DNA from: B46-G9 sp964581175
GTDB lineage: Bacteria; Desulfobacterota; DSM-4660; Desulfatiglandales; Desulfatiglandaceae
Assembly: GCA_964581175.1 (NCBI GenBank)
Contig: CAZONI010000077.1
Location: 1-16,861 of the forward strand
Reading direction: 5' to 3'
DNA length: 16,861 nt
The notes beneath the pieces were generated by a model. That model was not told where the DNA came from and ran no database searches. It was given only the letters and a program-made list of their open reading frames with translations. Below, in pieces: positions 1-7,124 of this stretch. Both the position numbers and the translations under genes were made by a program. The number at the start of each line of letters is the position of its first letter. Within the stretch, counting starts at the first letter, position 1.

Positions 1-48
1 CGTCCCGAATCTTGGCCTTCTTTTTGAACCCCGGATCCCCGAAAAATA

Positions 49-318
49 TCATGAAGCGGTAGGCATCATCTTCAGTTTGTTCCGCCGAGCCCTCCCGCAG
101 AAACACATCAAGCCCGAGATCAAGGCGCTCTCTATATGCACATGGGCATCCATCAACCCCGGCGTGAGCAGGCCGTCTTCCCCCTCCACCACAGTATCCG
201 CCTGCAAAGGGGAGTCGGACACCGCTGTGATCACACCGTTTTCAATCCCCACATGGCAATGAACTATTCGGCCGGCACGGAAGTCCGGAACCCACACGTC
301 CTGAATCGCCAGATCCAT
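49..318 (-). pseudogene. Adenine deaminase-like N-terminal fragment, truncated
   Basis: The 89-residue product begins like the metal-dependent amidohydrolases of the adenine deaminase group (COG1001): a short beta-rich N-terminal part (IENGVITAVSDS), then PGLMDAHVHIESAL, where HVH is the first metal-binding pair. Intact family members run to several hundred residues, and HIES is normally followed by a stretch containing HGTT. Here the frame continues into unrelated residues (GLMCFCGRARRNK) and stops. I chose ATG 318 over the longer upstream start because GGAGGA lies just before it at typical spacing. No catalytic site can be completed, so an active enzyme is unlikely. A deletion or rearrangement junction near 120-135 is my inference; a frameshift alone would not explain the lost homology. 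Family assignment rests on the amidohydrolase start motif and is fairly confident; adenine as substrate is less certain. Confidence 0.6.
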
Positions 319-736
319 TTCAGAGATCCTCCGGGGCGATGAAAAAGGGTTCTTCCGGTTCTTGCCTATTTCCAGGGCAACGCAAGCACCTCGGACACGA
401 AATTCTAGTTCAATGGTAGTGAAAGCCACTTACCGTGTCAATGCAAGGAAAATCCTCCGATCTTCATCAAGGCATCACTAGATGTGTTACATGAGACTTT
501 CCTTATGATTTCGATAGACTTCCTAGCCCTTAAAGGCAACACTATTAACTTAAGCAACGACCGCGAGAAATCCTCTCTTGCCCCCCCTTACCAAAGGGGG
601 GTTGGGGGGATTTACCCGAGCTGGCCATTCTGGTGAAGACAGCTTCCCGTCACGCCCATGTATTTCCGTGGCGCTTCGCACCTCGGGAACCAATCGTTCG
701 ACCTGCAGAACCTCCGCGGGACCCAATGGTTTTTAC
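319..736. other. Intergenic region with no recognisable intact gene
   Basis: This stretch separates the truncated deaminase start from the transposase remnant. Apart from the ribosome binding site of the minus-strand fragment at its left end and the GC-rich hairpin at 582-601, I see no supported gene. From about 612 to 736 one plus-strand frame stays open with coding-like composition, but I recognise no family and it runs into the transposase start in a different frame, so it may be debris of another gene. Confidence 0.5.
582..601. repeat. GC-rich palindromic hairpin repeat
   Basis: CCCCCCTT and AAGGGGGG form a perfect 8-bp stem around a 4-nt ACCA loop, followed by TTGGGGGGATTT. Hairpins of this C-run/G-run design are frequent dispersed intergenic repeats in Desulfobacterota and cyanobacteria (general knowledge). 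Its position about 135 bp upstream of a REP-associated transposase remnant suggests that it is, or was, a substrate of such an enzyme; that link is inference. Confidence 0.55.
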
Positions 737-1036
737 ATGGCAAGAATTGCAAGAGTGGTGGCGGAAGGCATGCCGCACCATATTACCCAGCGTGGCAACA
801 GACGACAGAAGACCTTTTTTTCAGATGAGGACTATGCCGCCTATATTGATCTCATGGCACAATGGTGCCGGAAATATGCTGTGGATATATGGGCCTATTG
901 TTTGATGCCGAATCATATTCATCTGATTGCCGTGCCTGGAAAGAAGGAGCATCTCAGGCTGGCCATCGGGGAGGCGCATCGCCGATATACCCGTCGCATC
1001 AATTTCAGGGAAGGCTGGCGTGGTATCACACTTTGA
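737..1036 (+). pseudogene. REP-associated (IS200-like, Y1/HUH) transposase, 3'-truncated
   Basis: The 99-residue product has the characteristic start MARIARVVAEGMPHHITQRG, then YCLMPNHIHLIAVP, in which HIH is the HUH-type metal-binding motif of Y1 transposases (TnpA_REP / RAYT family). Family members are usually about 200 residues or more, and the catalytic tyrosine lies downstream of the HUH motif. Here the frame breaks off right after NFREGWRG and stops, so the tyrosine helix is lost. In the family this point normally continues into an LWQGRF-like motif, which is absent in all three forward frames. The start at 737 matches the family start; an in-frame extension back to 578 crosses the hairpin and lacks support. 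No good ribosome binding site is visible. Almost certainly a dead remnant. Confidence 0.85.
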
Positions 1037-1143
1037 ACACTTCCCTGGCAGGGAATTAAGGCCCCGAAAATCCGGGAGAAAACCAAAAAAAGTGGGGTAA
1101 TTGACGTACTGTCCACGGAATTCATGTTGGCCTAAAATAGTCC

Positions 1144-1172
1144 TTGACCGTTACGTTTATAATGGCTATACT
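1144..1172 (+). promoter_or_regulatory. Sigma-70 promoter of the mazEF-type operon
   Basis: TTGACC (1144-1149) and TATACT (1167-1172) are separated by 17 bp, an excellent sigma-70 match 27 bp before the antitoxin start. A second TATAAT at 1158-1163 is too close to TTGACC to pair with it. The AT-rich TATA segments around the -10 could be the autorepression site typical of AbrB-type antitoxins (inference). Confidence 0.65.
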
Positions 1173-1198
1173 TCGGATATACATAAGGAGGCGGTCCA

Positions 1199-1447
1199 AT
1201 GCTTGCAAAGATTCAGAAATGGGGAAATAGCCAAGGGGTTCGTCTAACAAAAAATCTGCTCGCAGATGTGCAGCTTGGGGTCGGTGATGAGGTGGATATC
1301 AGTGTAAAAGACGGTATTATGATTGTGACACCTGCCAAGATGATACACGGAAAGCACAGTCTTAAGGATCTTGTTGCACGTATTCCTGAAAATTACCAAA
1401 CCAGCGAAGTCGAATGGGGTGAGCCGGTTGGTAAGGAGGTCTGGTAG
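1199..1447 (+). CDS. mazE: MazE-type antitoxin, AbrB/SpoVT DNA-binding fold
   Basis: An 82-residue protein of typical antitoxin length. Residues 1-45 form the AbrB/MazE swapped-hairpin DNA-binding domain, with the hallmark KWGNSQGVRLTKNLL at 7-21 and GDEVDISVKDGIMIVTP at 29-45. The C-terminal half (about 46-82, ending EVEWGEPVGKEVW) is acidic with aromatics, as expected for the flexible tail that occupies the toxin surface. It should neutralise the downstream toxin and repress the shared promoter. The start has AAGGAGG 7 bp upstream. Its TAG is immediately followed by the ATG of the toxin, so translation is tightly coupled. Family assignment is firm; the symbol is used in the family sense (MazE/PemI/ChpAI). 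Confidence 0.9.
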   Translation: MLAKIQKWGNSQGVRLTKNLLADVQLGVGDEVDISVKDGIMIVTPAKMIHGKHSLKDLVARIPENYQTSEVEWGEPVGKEVW

Positions 1448-1783
1448 ATGGCTGCTTATGTCCCCAAGCAAGGGGATATTATCGCGATCACATTTGATCC
1501 ACAATCTGGTCATGAGCAGAAGGGGCGACGCCCTGCTTTGGTTGTCAGCAAAGACCTGTTCAACCGAAGCACGGGTTTGGCTATTGTATGCCCGGTTACG
1601 AACACCGAACGTGGTTTCCCCTTTCACGTCCCTATCCCGGAAGGCAGTAGGCTGGCAGGTTTCATAATGGTTGAGCAAGTTAAGTCTGTTGATTTCCGCG
1701 CTCGCCGTGTCAAGCGAATCGAACACGGCAATGATGAGTTGTTGTCTGAAGTGCTGTCGATACTAGACGCCTGCCTCTATTAG
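1448..1783 (+). CDS. mazF: MazF/PemK-family mRNA interferase toxin
   Basis: A 111-residue protein, the same size as E. coli MazF and collinear with it. Visible family landmarks are GDIIAITFDPQSGHEQKGRRP (9-29), ALVVS (30-34), the VCPVTN strand (47-52) and GFIMVEQVKSVDFRARRV near the C-terminus. The residues aligning with E. coli MazF Glu24, Arg29 and Thr52 are Glu23, Arg28 and Thr51, so catalytic and substrate-positioning groups are kept and the toxin is probably active. The family cuts single-stranded RNA at short specific sequences; the target here cannot be read from sequence. The start codon directly abuts the antitoxin stop. Confidence 0.93.
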   Translation: MAAYVPKQGDIIAITFDPQSGHEQKGRRPALVVSKDLFNRSTGLAIVCPVTNTERGFPFHVPIPEGSRLAGFIMVEQVKSVDFRARRVKRIEHGNDELLSEVLSILDACLY

Positions 1784-1852
1784 CCGGCCAATCATGGGAT
1801 TAATGAAAATGCGGAAAATCCCCCGGATCTTAAGCCGCGGAAAGGATAGAAT

Positions 1853-2905
1853 ATGGTGAATGTGCCCGGTGCCTGCGCCTACCTCGAAACGGTCCGAAAA
1901 ACGACTCATGCCTTGAGCACTGTTCTTCTGGAAACCGAAGTGATCCAGGTATTACTGGATGACCTGGCTGAGGCGTTGTCAACCGCCCAAGCCCTCGTAC
2001 TCCTGCTCAATCCGGATGGGAGCGGTTTCGTCCTGGGCAAAGCGATCGGGCTGAGCGAAGCCTACTTATCGAAGATGCCGCTGGATATGGAGCACAGCAG
2101 GTTCAACCAGCGTCTTTTTGCCGGAGAATCGGTTTCGGTCACGGATGTAGCCGAGGACCCTGAACTTCACCATGCGGCTCCGTTCCTGGAAGGCGCAACG
2201 AGAGTCACGGCTGTGCCACTGTCGGTCAGAGGGCACATTGTCGGCGCGATCCACCTGTATTCGAAAAGGAAAAAATTCGACGACCCTGAAACCATGTCGC
2301 TCCTTTGGACCCTGGCCGACCTGGGCGCGCTGGTGCTGGAAAAGGTGCGCCTGCGCCAGAGTCTCTACCGGATTGCCGAGGCGCTGAGTGCTTCTTCGGA
2401 TCTCGAACAGATGCTCCAACGGGTCCTGGAAGCCGCCGTCAAGGAGATGTGGCTGAAGGGAGCTTCCATCCGGCTCTTAGGGAGCAGAGGACGTATCCTG
2501 CGTCTTATAGCGTCGTACGGCCTGAGCGAGACCTACCTCGGGAAAGGGGAGGTACACGTGGCGAAAAGCGGCATCGACGTCCGTGTTTTGGCCGGCGAGA
2601 CGGTCGTGCTCCACGATCTGGAACACGATTCAGGCTTCGAGTACCCTCGTGAAGCGGCAAAGGAAGGGATACGGTCAATCCTGGCGGTTCCCCTGAAGTT
2701 GAAGGATCGAAAACTGGGGGTTATGCGGGTCCATGCTGCTGTCCCCCGCCATTTCGGTCCTGTAGCCATCACTTTTTTGCAGTCCGTTGCGGATCTGGTG
2801 AGCCTGGCCATTGAAAATGCAGAGCTGTATGCGGCGCTGCAGGCCCGCTACAAGGATCTCAAACTCGACCTGGCCGACTGGCAACGCTTTCTGGCGCTGG
2901 GGTAA
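1853..2905 (+). CDS. Tandem GAF-domain sensor protein
   Basis: A 350-residue soluble protein made of two GAF units, about residues 15-162 and 172-328, each with the alpha/beta pattern ending in a conserved strand (TAVPLSVRGHIVGAIHLYS and ILAVPLKLKDRKLGVMRVH) and a helix leading into VADLVSLAIENAELYAAL. A short coiled segment ends the protein. There is no kinase, cyclase, phosphodiesterase or DNA-binding output domain and no membrane segment, so it must act through partner proteins or by ligand or redox sensing. The stop is 15 bp before the TauE-like gene, so the two are very likely co-transcribed, and a role in sensing or regulating that exporter is a reasonable inference. GGAAAGGAT precedes the ATG. 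The ligand is unknown. Confidence 0.8.
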   Translation: MVNVPGACAYLETVRKTTHALSTVLLETEVIQVLLDDLAEALSTAQALVLLLNPDGSGFVLGKAIGLSEAYLSKMPLDMEHSRFNQRLFAGESVSVTDVAEDPELHHAAPFLEGATRVTAVPLSVRGHIVGAIHLYSKRKKFDDPETMSLLWTLADLGALVLEKVRLRQSLYRIAEALSASSDLEQMLQRVLEAAVKEMWLKGASIRLLGSRGRILRLIASYGLSETYLGKGEVHVAKSGIDVRVLAGETVVLHDLEHDSGFEYPREAAKEGIRSILAVPLKLKDRKLGVMRVHAAVPRHFGPVAITFLQSVADLVSLAIENAELYAALQARYKDLKLDLADWQRFLALG

Positions 2906-2920
2906 AAAAGGGAGGATTGG

Positions 2921-3700
2921 GTGGCGACTGTATCCGGCCTCTTCCTCATAGGAATTGTGGCAGGCATTCTGGGGGCTGTGATGGGTCTTGGTGGAGGCAT
3001 CTTTCTCGTTCCTCTCCTCAGGCTGCTCTTCCATCTCCCCATGCGGGCCGCCATCGGCACCAGCCTGGTGGGCGTCATCGCCACATCGGCCGGTGTGGCC
3101 GCTTTTGCCCCCCGCGGCCGCGGCGCGGATACGGATCTGGCGTTGCGATTGGAACTGGTCACGACGGCGGCTGCCATTGCCGGAGGGTGGCTTGCGGGGG
3201 TGTTCCATGCCCGAGTTCTGGAGATACTCTTTGCGTGTGTGGTCTTCTTCACGGCCGGGTATACTCAGTTCAAGGCCGGACGGCAGGCCAAAACGCCCAG
3301 CCCGGAAACCCTTTTCCGTCCCGAATATCAACCCCGGCACTGGGCCATGGGGCTCTCAGGAGCCGGACTGGCAGGCATGATTTCAGGGCTGCTCGGCGTG
3401 GGCGGCGGATTTATCAAAGTGCCCATTATGTACGCTGTCATGGATGTCCCCCTGGGAATCGCCACGGCAACCAGTAATTTCATGGTAGGAATCACTGCCG
3501 CCGCAAGTGTTTTCGTCTATTACGGCAGAGGAGATATCTATCCCACGATAGTGATCCCGACGGCACTGGGGGTGTTTATCGGAGCAATGCTCGGCGTCTA
3601 TGCCCTCCCCAGGCTGCGGGTGGGTTGGGTACGTGCGGCGCTGATTATCTTACTGCTTGTCATGGGAGGGTATATGCTCCTCGAGGCCCTGAGCCACTGA
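2921..3700 (+). CDS. TauE/SafE-family membrane anion exporter
   Basis: A 259-residue polytopic inner-membrane protein. It shows the internal duplication of the TauE/SafE (DUF81) family: GAVMGLGGGIFLVPLL near residue 18 and GLLGVGGGFIKVPIM near residue 156, each opening one half of the transporter. About eight hydrophobic segments are visible, including a final IILLLVMGGYMLL. Family members are proposed exporters of sulfite, sulfonates or related small anions; the substrate here is not shown by sequence. The start is GTG with GGGAGGA 5 bp upstream. It follows the GAF gene by 15 bp and is followed after 22 bp by a DUF1634-like gene, a pairing often seen with this exporter type. Confidence 0.9.
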   Translation: MATVSGLFLIGIVAGILGAVMGLGGGIFLVPLLRLLFHLPMRAAIGTSLVGVIATSAGVAAFAPRGRGADTDLALRLELVTTAAAIAGGWLAGVFHARVLEILFACVVFFTAGYTQFKAGRQAKTPSPETLFRPEYQPRHWAMGLSGAGLAGMISGLLGVGGGFIKVPIMYAVMDVPLGIATATSNFMVGITAAASVFVYYGRGDIYPTIVIPTALGVFIGAMLGVYALPRLRVGWVRAALIILLLVMGGYMLLEALSH

Positions 3701-3722
3701 GCAGCACGAAAGGGCGATATCC

Positions 3723-4091
3723 ATGCGCATTTCCTGGTCACAGAGCGAATCGGCGGGGCGGCTTGAGGCACGCATGCAAAAAGTCTCTCTGGTATTTTCA
3801 CTTGCTGCTTTTGGGCTCATGATCTACGGTTTCACCTGTTCATTGATGACAGGCGATTCCCTTTCCTTCCCCGGACATCCCGTTCCTCCTTTGCAGGGGC
3901 TCATTTTGCACCCTTCCATGTCCCTGGGTGAGACATGGATGAGCGTGGGGGTGCTGTTGCTCGGCATACTTCCTTCCGTTCGGGTTCTGCTGGCCCTCTG
4001 GCTTTACTTCCGATCAAAAAATCTATGGAGCACGTTTATTGCCCTGATCGTGCTTCTGGAGCTGTTGCTGAGCCTCCGTCTGAGCGTGTGA
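3723..4091 (+). CDS. DUF1634-like small membrane protein, TauE partner
   Basis: A 122-residue protein with three hydrophobic helices, about residues 20-41, 72-97 and 101-119 (VSLVFSLAAFGLMIYGF, VGVLLLGILPSVRVLLALWLYF and FIALIVLLELLLSL), separated by a loop with PGHPVPPLQGLILHP. Size, helix arrangement and position behind a TauE/SafE gene match the DUF1634 group of uncharacterised membrane proteins (assignment by pattern and context). AAAGGG lies 8 bp before the ATG. It probably forms a complex with, or modulates, the exporter. It ends the operon; a hairpin follows at 4102-4133. Confidence 0.7.
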   Translation: MRISWSQSESAGRLEARMQKVSLVFSLAAFGLMIYGFTCSLMTGDSLSFPGHPVPPLQGLILHPSMSLGETWMSVGVLLLGILPSVRVLLALWLYFRSKNLWSTFIALIVLLELLLSLRLSV

Positions 4092-4101
4092 TGGAGAAAA
4101 C

Positions 4102-4133
4102 ACCGGGGGCCTCAACCAGCTGTCGCCCCTGGT
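4102..4133 (+). terminator. Hairpin after the GAF-TauE-DUF1634 operon
   Basis: ACCGGGGGC (4102-4110) pairs with GCCCCTGGT (4125-4133) over 9 bp with one G-U pair and a 14-nt loop, 10 bp after the last gene. No T-run follows, so it is not a classical intrinsic terminator; it may protect the 3' end or support factor-dependent termination. Confidence 0.35.
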
Positions 4134-4188
4134 CCCCTCTCCGGCACCACGAGTCACACATGAGAAAGTCCTCAAGTCATCTTATCTA

Positions 4189-4217
4189 TTGAATTTTGAA
4201 CCTTTGATTATTAAATT
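4189..4217 (+). promoter_or_regulatory. Possible sigma-70 promoter upstream of the thioredoxin gene
   Basis: TTGAAT (4189-4194) and TAAATT (4212-4217), spaced 17 bp, lie in the only AT-rich part of the gap ahead of the thioredoxin gene. Each box matches 4 of 6 consensus bases. The leader to the start codon would be about 95 nt. Confidence 0.3.
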
Positions 4218-4319
4218 AGTTTTAACGATCTCCTGTGAAGAGACATCACGAAGCTCGTGGGAGCATGTTGGTTAACGGCTTCCAAGCCGGCACCAAATCG
4301 CATAGGAGGAGTTCCTTTG

Positions 4320-4910
4320 ATGGGAGACGAACAGACTCGTATCATACGGTGCCCGGCATGCGGCGCCAAGAACAGGGTTCCGGCCGGCAAGGACAGCCGG
4401 GGCGCCACATGCGGCAAATGCCATTCCCCGCTGGATGGCGGTCCGGAAGACGCAAAAAACGCGGGCGCCGCCACCCTGAGGTGTACGGAGTGCTGGACAC
4501 GAAACAAGATCCCTCTGGACAAGATCGACGAAACGGCCAAATGCGGAAAATGCGGGGCCGCACTGAAGACAGAAGGGCTGTTGAGCACCACTTCGATCAT
4601 GGTTGGAGACGGCGATTTCGAAGAAAAGGTGATCCGGTCTCCCTTGCCGGTCCTCCTGTTTGCGTGGGCTCCGTGGTGCCCCACCTGTCGGGCGTTCCTG
4701 CCGGTTGTGGATGCCTTTGCAAGAGAGTCCAAAGGCAAGGTGCACGTTGCCAAGATCAATGTGGATTCGAACCCCCGCATTTCCTCAACCTATGACATCC
4801 TGAGCGTCCCCCAGATCTTCATTTTCGATAAAGGAGAGCTGCGGGAGAACCTGCCCGGCGCACTCCAGGAACATGAATTGATGATGAAAATGGCCCGCTA
4901 CCTTCTTTGA
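4320..4910 (+). CDS. Thioredoxin-2-like protein with duplicated zinc ribbons
   Basis: A 196-residue protein with two CxxC-x16-CxxC zinc-ribbon units, C11/C14/C31/C34 and C55/C58/C75/C78, followed by a thioredoxin fold from about residue 88. The redox motif is WCPTC (C120 and C123) in the context FAWAPWCPTCRAFLP, then INVDSNP and the SVPQIFIF strand carrying the cis-proline position. Thioredoxin 2 (TrxC) normally has one N-terminal zinc ribbon and a WCGPC active site, so this is a longer, divergent relative. Pro-Thr between the cysteines should change the redox potential relative to Gly-Pro (inference). The start at 4320 is preceded by AGGAGGA; an earlier in-frame ATG at 4257 has no comparable site. 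No signal peptide, so cytoplasmic. It converges on the kinase gene ending at 4982. Confidence 0.85.
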   Translation: MGDEQTRIIRCPACGAKNRVPAGKDSRGATCGKCHSPLDGGPEDAKNAGAATLRCTECWTRNKIPLDKIDETAKCGKCGAALKTEGLLSTTSIMVGDGDFEEKVIRSPLPVLLFAWAPWCPTCRAFLPVVDAFARESKGKVHVAKINVDSNPRISSTYDILSVPQIFIFDKGELRENLPGALQEHELMMKMARYLL

Positions 4911-4914
4911 AAAG

Positions 4915-4931
4915 CGACGTACAGTACGTCG
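4915..4931. repeat. Perfect 17-bp palindrome between convergent genes
   Basis: CGACGTAC and GTACGTCG form a perfect 8-bp inverted repeat around a single A, 4 bp after the thioredoxin stop. A one-base loop is poor for an RNA hairpin, and no T-run follows, so a dimeric DNA-binding protein site is as likely as a terminator. Confidence 0.5.
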
Positions 4932-4981
4932 AGGAGTCTGCCACGCAGTCAACGCCGGCAGCGCTTGAATGCGAATTGGAA

Positions 4982-6112
4982 TTAGAGCGGATATAGGACC
5001 ACAAAGGTGGTGCCGTGCTCAGGTGAACTGCTGAAACCGACACTGCCGTAGAGATACCGTTCGCTCAGGAGCTTTATGCTGTAAGTACCCAGGCCGCGAC
5101 CCGCGCCCTTTGTCGAAAATGATCGCTGGAAAACCCGCACCTGGATCTCTTTGGGGATGTGACTCTCATTGTGTACCCGAAATTCGACGTGTTTGTCCTT
5201 AACCCTGCATGAAACATCGATAGCCTCCCCGGGCCGGCTGGCTTCGACCGCATTCAGGATCATATTTCCCAGCACGCGTTGCAGCAGAGCCCGATCGGTA
5301 TTCAATATCAGGTTTCCAACCTGCCCGTCACCGAGCACGATCATATGGTCACTAAATCGATCCCTGAATGCCTCGACCACCTCTCTGACAAGCGAATGAA
5401 CGTCCACCGGCTGCATTTTGACCACAAGCTCATTGTTTTCCGCCGCCAGCAACTCCCTTTGCGAGCGGAGTTCGTCGATTAACTGGTCGACGCTCCTCAT
5501 AAGATTCTGCCTGAAACCCGCGGCATTTTTGCTGTCCGGCTCCGCATAAAGCTTCTTTACACACAGATTAATGGTCGCAACGGTACTCATTATATCGTGG
5601 AAAAAAATGCGCTCCAGCGTTCTCCTCCGTTTCTCATGGCTGATGTCGATGATGGCCGTAATAGTGAACATTTGTCCCTGGATTTCCAGCGGGGTGGTTC
5701 GCACCAGCAGGTCGAGTGCCTCGACGTCGTCGTTTCTCAGCATCCTGCACTCCTGAAGATCCGCCTTGTTGCTCAATGCTGTAAGTATGGCGTTCACCGC
5801 ACCGCACTGCGAGCAGAACTCGCTGGTACCGCAGCCGCCTGGATTCCTGCAGGAGTATATGCATCCCAGGGCCTCGCCCGGACGCAAACCATACAGGTTT
5901 TCCGGATTATCGACGCCCAGCAGGGAAGGAACGACCGAATTGAAAAATACGATCTGCCTGTCCTGATTGACGATCAGAATGAGTTCTGAAACCGCGCCAT
6001 AAAGCTGTCGGAGCGAACCGTAGTAGTTCGCCAACAGCTTCTTTTGACGGTCAATTGTATCTTTATCGCTTCGTCGCGCCGGAGCGTACCAGCTCGCAAG
6101 TTTTTCAGGCAT
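4982..6112 (-). CDS. Cytoplasmic PAS histidine kinase with five-cysteine cluster
   Basis: A 376-residue kinase without membrane segments. Residues about 35-158 form a PAS domain with an inserted cysteine-rich loop: C84, C88, C94, C100 and C103 (GCIYSC, GGCGTSEFCSQCGAVNAI). Phosphoacceptor His172 lies in FFHDIMSTVATI, followed by a DHp helix and a HATPase domain with N-box N283/N287 (NMILNAVEAS) and the late box KGAGRGLGTYSIKLL. The usual D-box DNGxGI is replaced by VHNESHIP, a variant I associate with this kinase subgroup. The cysteines could hold a metal, heme or FeS cluster or act as thiol switches; sequence cannot decide. GGGAGG lies 7 bp before the start. No cognate response regulator is adjacent, so it is an orphan kinase. 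The opposite-strand thioredoxin ends 71 bp away; functional linkage is speculative. Confidence 0.87.
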   Translation of the reverse strand: MPEKLASWYAPARRSDKDTIDRQKKLLANYYGSLRQLYGAVSELILIVNQDRQIVFFNSVVPSLLGVDNPENLYGLRPGEALGCIYSCRNPGGCGTSEFCSQCGAVNAILTALSNKADLQECRMLRNDDVEALDLLVRTTPLEIQGQMFTITAIIDISHEKRRRTLERIFFHDIMSTVATINLCVKKLYAEPDSKNAAGFRQNLMRSVDQLIDELRSQRELLAAENNELVVKMQPVDVHSLVREVVEAFRDRFSDHMIVLGDGQVGNLILNTDRALLQRVLGNMILNAVEASRPGEAIDVSCRVKDKHVEFRVHNESHIPKEIQVRVFQRSFSTKGAGRGLGTYSIKLLSERYLYGSVGFSSSPEHGTTFVVLYPL

Positions 6113-6416
6113 AATCGGGCCTCCCGGCGGTCAGAAACATCATCCCACCGATTATCAGGAATCGAGAAAGTCGCCATTCCGGCCGGGATGTCCTCGGCCG
6201 GAGGCTTTACGAATTCAACGAGGACATTACCCCAAATCGAGGATCAAATCAAGTCACTCTTGCAACCCTGATCCACCAAGGCATCATCTTCCCGCCGACA
6301 TGACTTTGAGGATTTTCTCATGGACTCCCGGCATCCTTCTTGATATCGTTTCCTGAATCTTTCATGGAAATCAGAATGATCGTCACCCTCTTATTTCCAT
6401 GGAAACCTGAGATCCC
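6113..6416. other. Divergent intergenic region between kinase and phosphoribosyltransferase
   Basis: This region separates two outward-facing genes, so both promoters should lie here, but I cannot pick a convincing sigma-70 or sigma-54 pair. It contains a partial copy of the dispersed repeat at 6266-6289. No supported gene is visible on either strand. Confidence 0.5.
6266..6289 (+). repeat. Dispersed repeat, partial copy 1
   Basis: The first 24 bases carry CCCTGATCCACCA followed by AGGCATCATCT, the same block that opens the two longer copies at 13946-14011 and 16448-16513. The sequence then diverges, so this copy is cut short. Confidence 0.6.
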
Positions 6417-7109
6417 ATGGAATCGAACATCATCGACCTGCCCGACCTGCGGAACAAAACCGGCGTATTTCAGGATCGCGACCATGCCGGTAAGATCCTG
6501 GCTCCCATGCTTGCGATCAAGGACAAGCAAGCGGGGATCATTTTAGCTGTGCCGGCCGGCGGCGTACCGGTGGGGGTGGCGCTGGCAGAAAGAACAGGGC
6601 TTGATCTTGACGTAGCTGTGGTCAGCAAAATCACCTTGCCGTGGAATACTGAAGCCGGCTACGGGGCGGTGGCGTTTGACGGCACTGTGGAGCTGAATAA
6701 GGATCTGGTGCGCCGCGTAAATCTGACTGCCGAGGATGTCAAAAAGGGAATCGAAGACACCAAGGCCAAAGTTGCGCGTCGGGTCGCAAAACTGCGGGGT
6801 CGGCGACCCTTCCCTGACCTTGGGAATCGAACCGCGATCCTGGTGGATGACGGGCTGGCGTCGGGGTTTACCATGCGGGTGGCGGTGGAGGCATTGCGCA
6901 GCTCCGGGGCCGGCCGGATTGTTGTCGCCGTACCGACCGCCCATCGCGTATCGGCAGAGATGATCGCTCATGAAGTTGAAATGCTCTATTGTGCCAATAT
7001 CCGAGGCGGCTTCAGTTTTGCCGTGGCAAGGGCCTACCGGTCCTGGTCGGATGTCGCCGAAGAAGATGTGGTAGAACTTCTGGAGGAATTCAGGACGAGA
7101 GACCTTTGA
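6417..7109 (+). CDS. Phosphoribosyltransferase-fold protein (COG1926-like)
   Basis: A 230-residue soluble protein. The type I PRTase PRPP-binding motif is clear at 141-153: ILVDDGLASGFTM, with the acidic pair and following small residues. Other matches are GVFQDRDHAGKILAPML at 16-32, AVPAGGVPVGVALAER at 44-59 (the early loop of the fold) and VVSKITLPWNTEAGYGAVA at 68-86. This pattern fits the stand-alone phosphoribosyltransferase family COG1926, whose substrate is generally unknown, so I give no symbol. The start has only a weak upstream site (GAG) and could be internal, but no better candidate exists. It converges on the hybrid kinase gene with a 15-bp gap. Confidence 0.82.
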   Translation: MESNIIDLPDLRNKTGVFQDRDHAGKILAPMLAIKDKQAGIILAVPAGGVPVGVALAERTGLDLDVAVVSKITLPWNTEAGYGAVAFDGTVELNKDLVRRVNLTAEDVKKGIEDTKAKVARRVAKLRGRRPFPDLGNRTAILVDDGLASGFTMRVAVEALRSSGAGRIVVAVPTAHRVSAEMIAHEVEMLYCANIRGGFSFAVARAYRSWSDVAEEDVVELLEEFRTRDL

Positions 7110-7124
7110 ACTGATCTTGGGGAT

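Noticed and set aside
463..485. Possible fourth copy of the dispersed repeat
   Set aside because: Only a short CATCAAGGCATCA-like match; too weak to separate from chance.
578..736. N-terminal extension of the transposase frame
   Set aside because: It would translate the GC-rich hairpin; the family start is the MARIARVV segment at 737.
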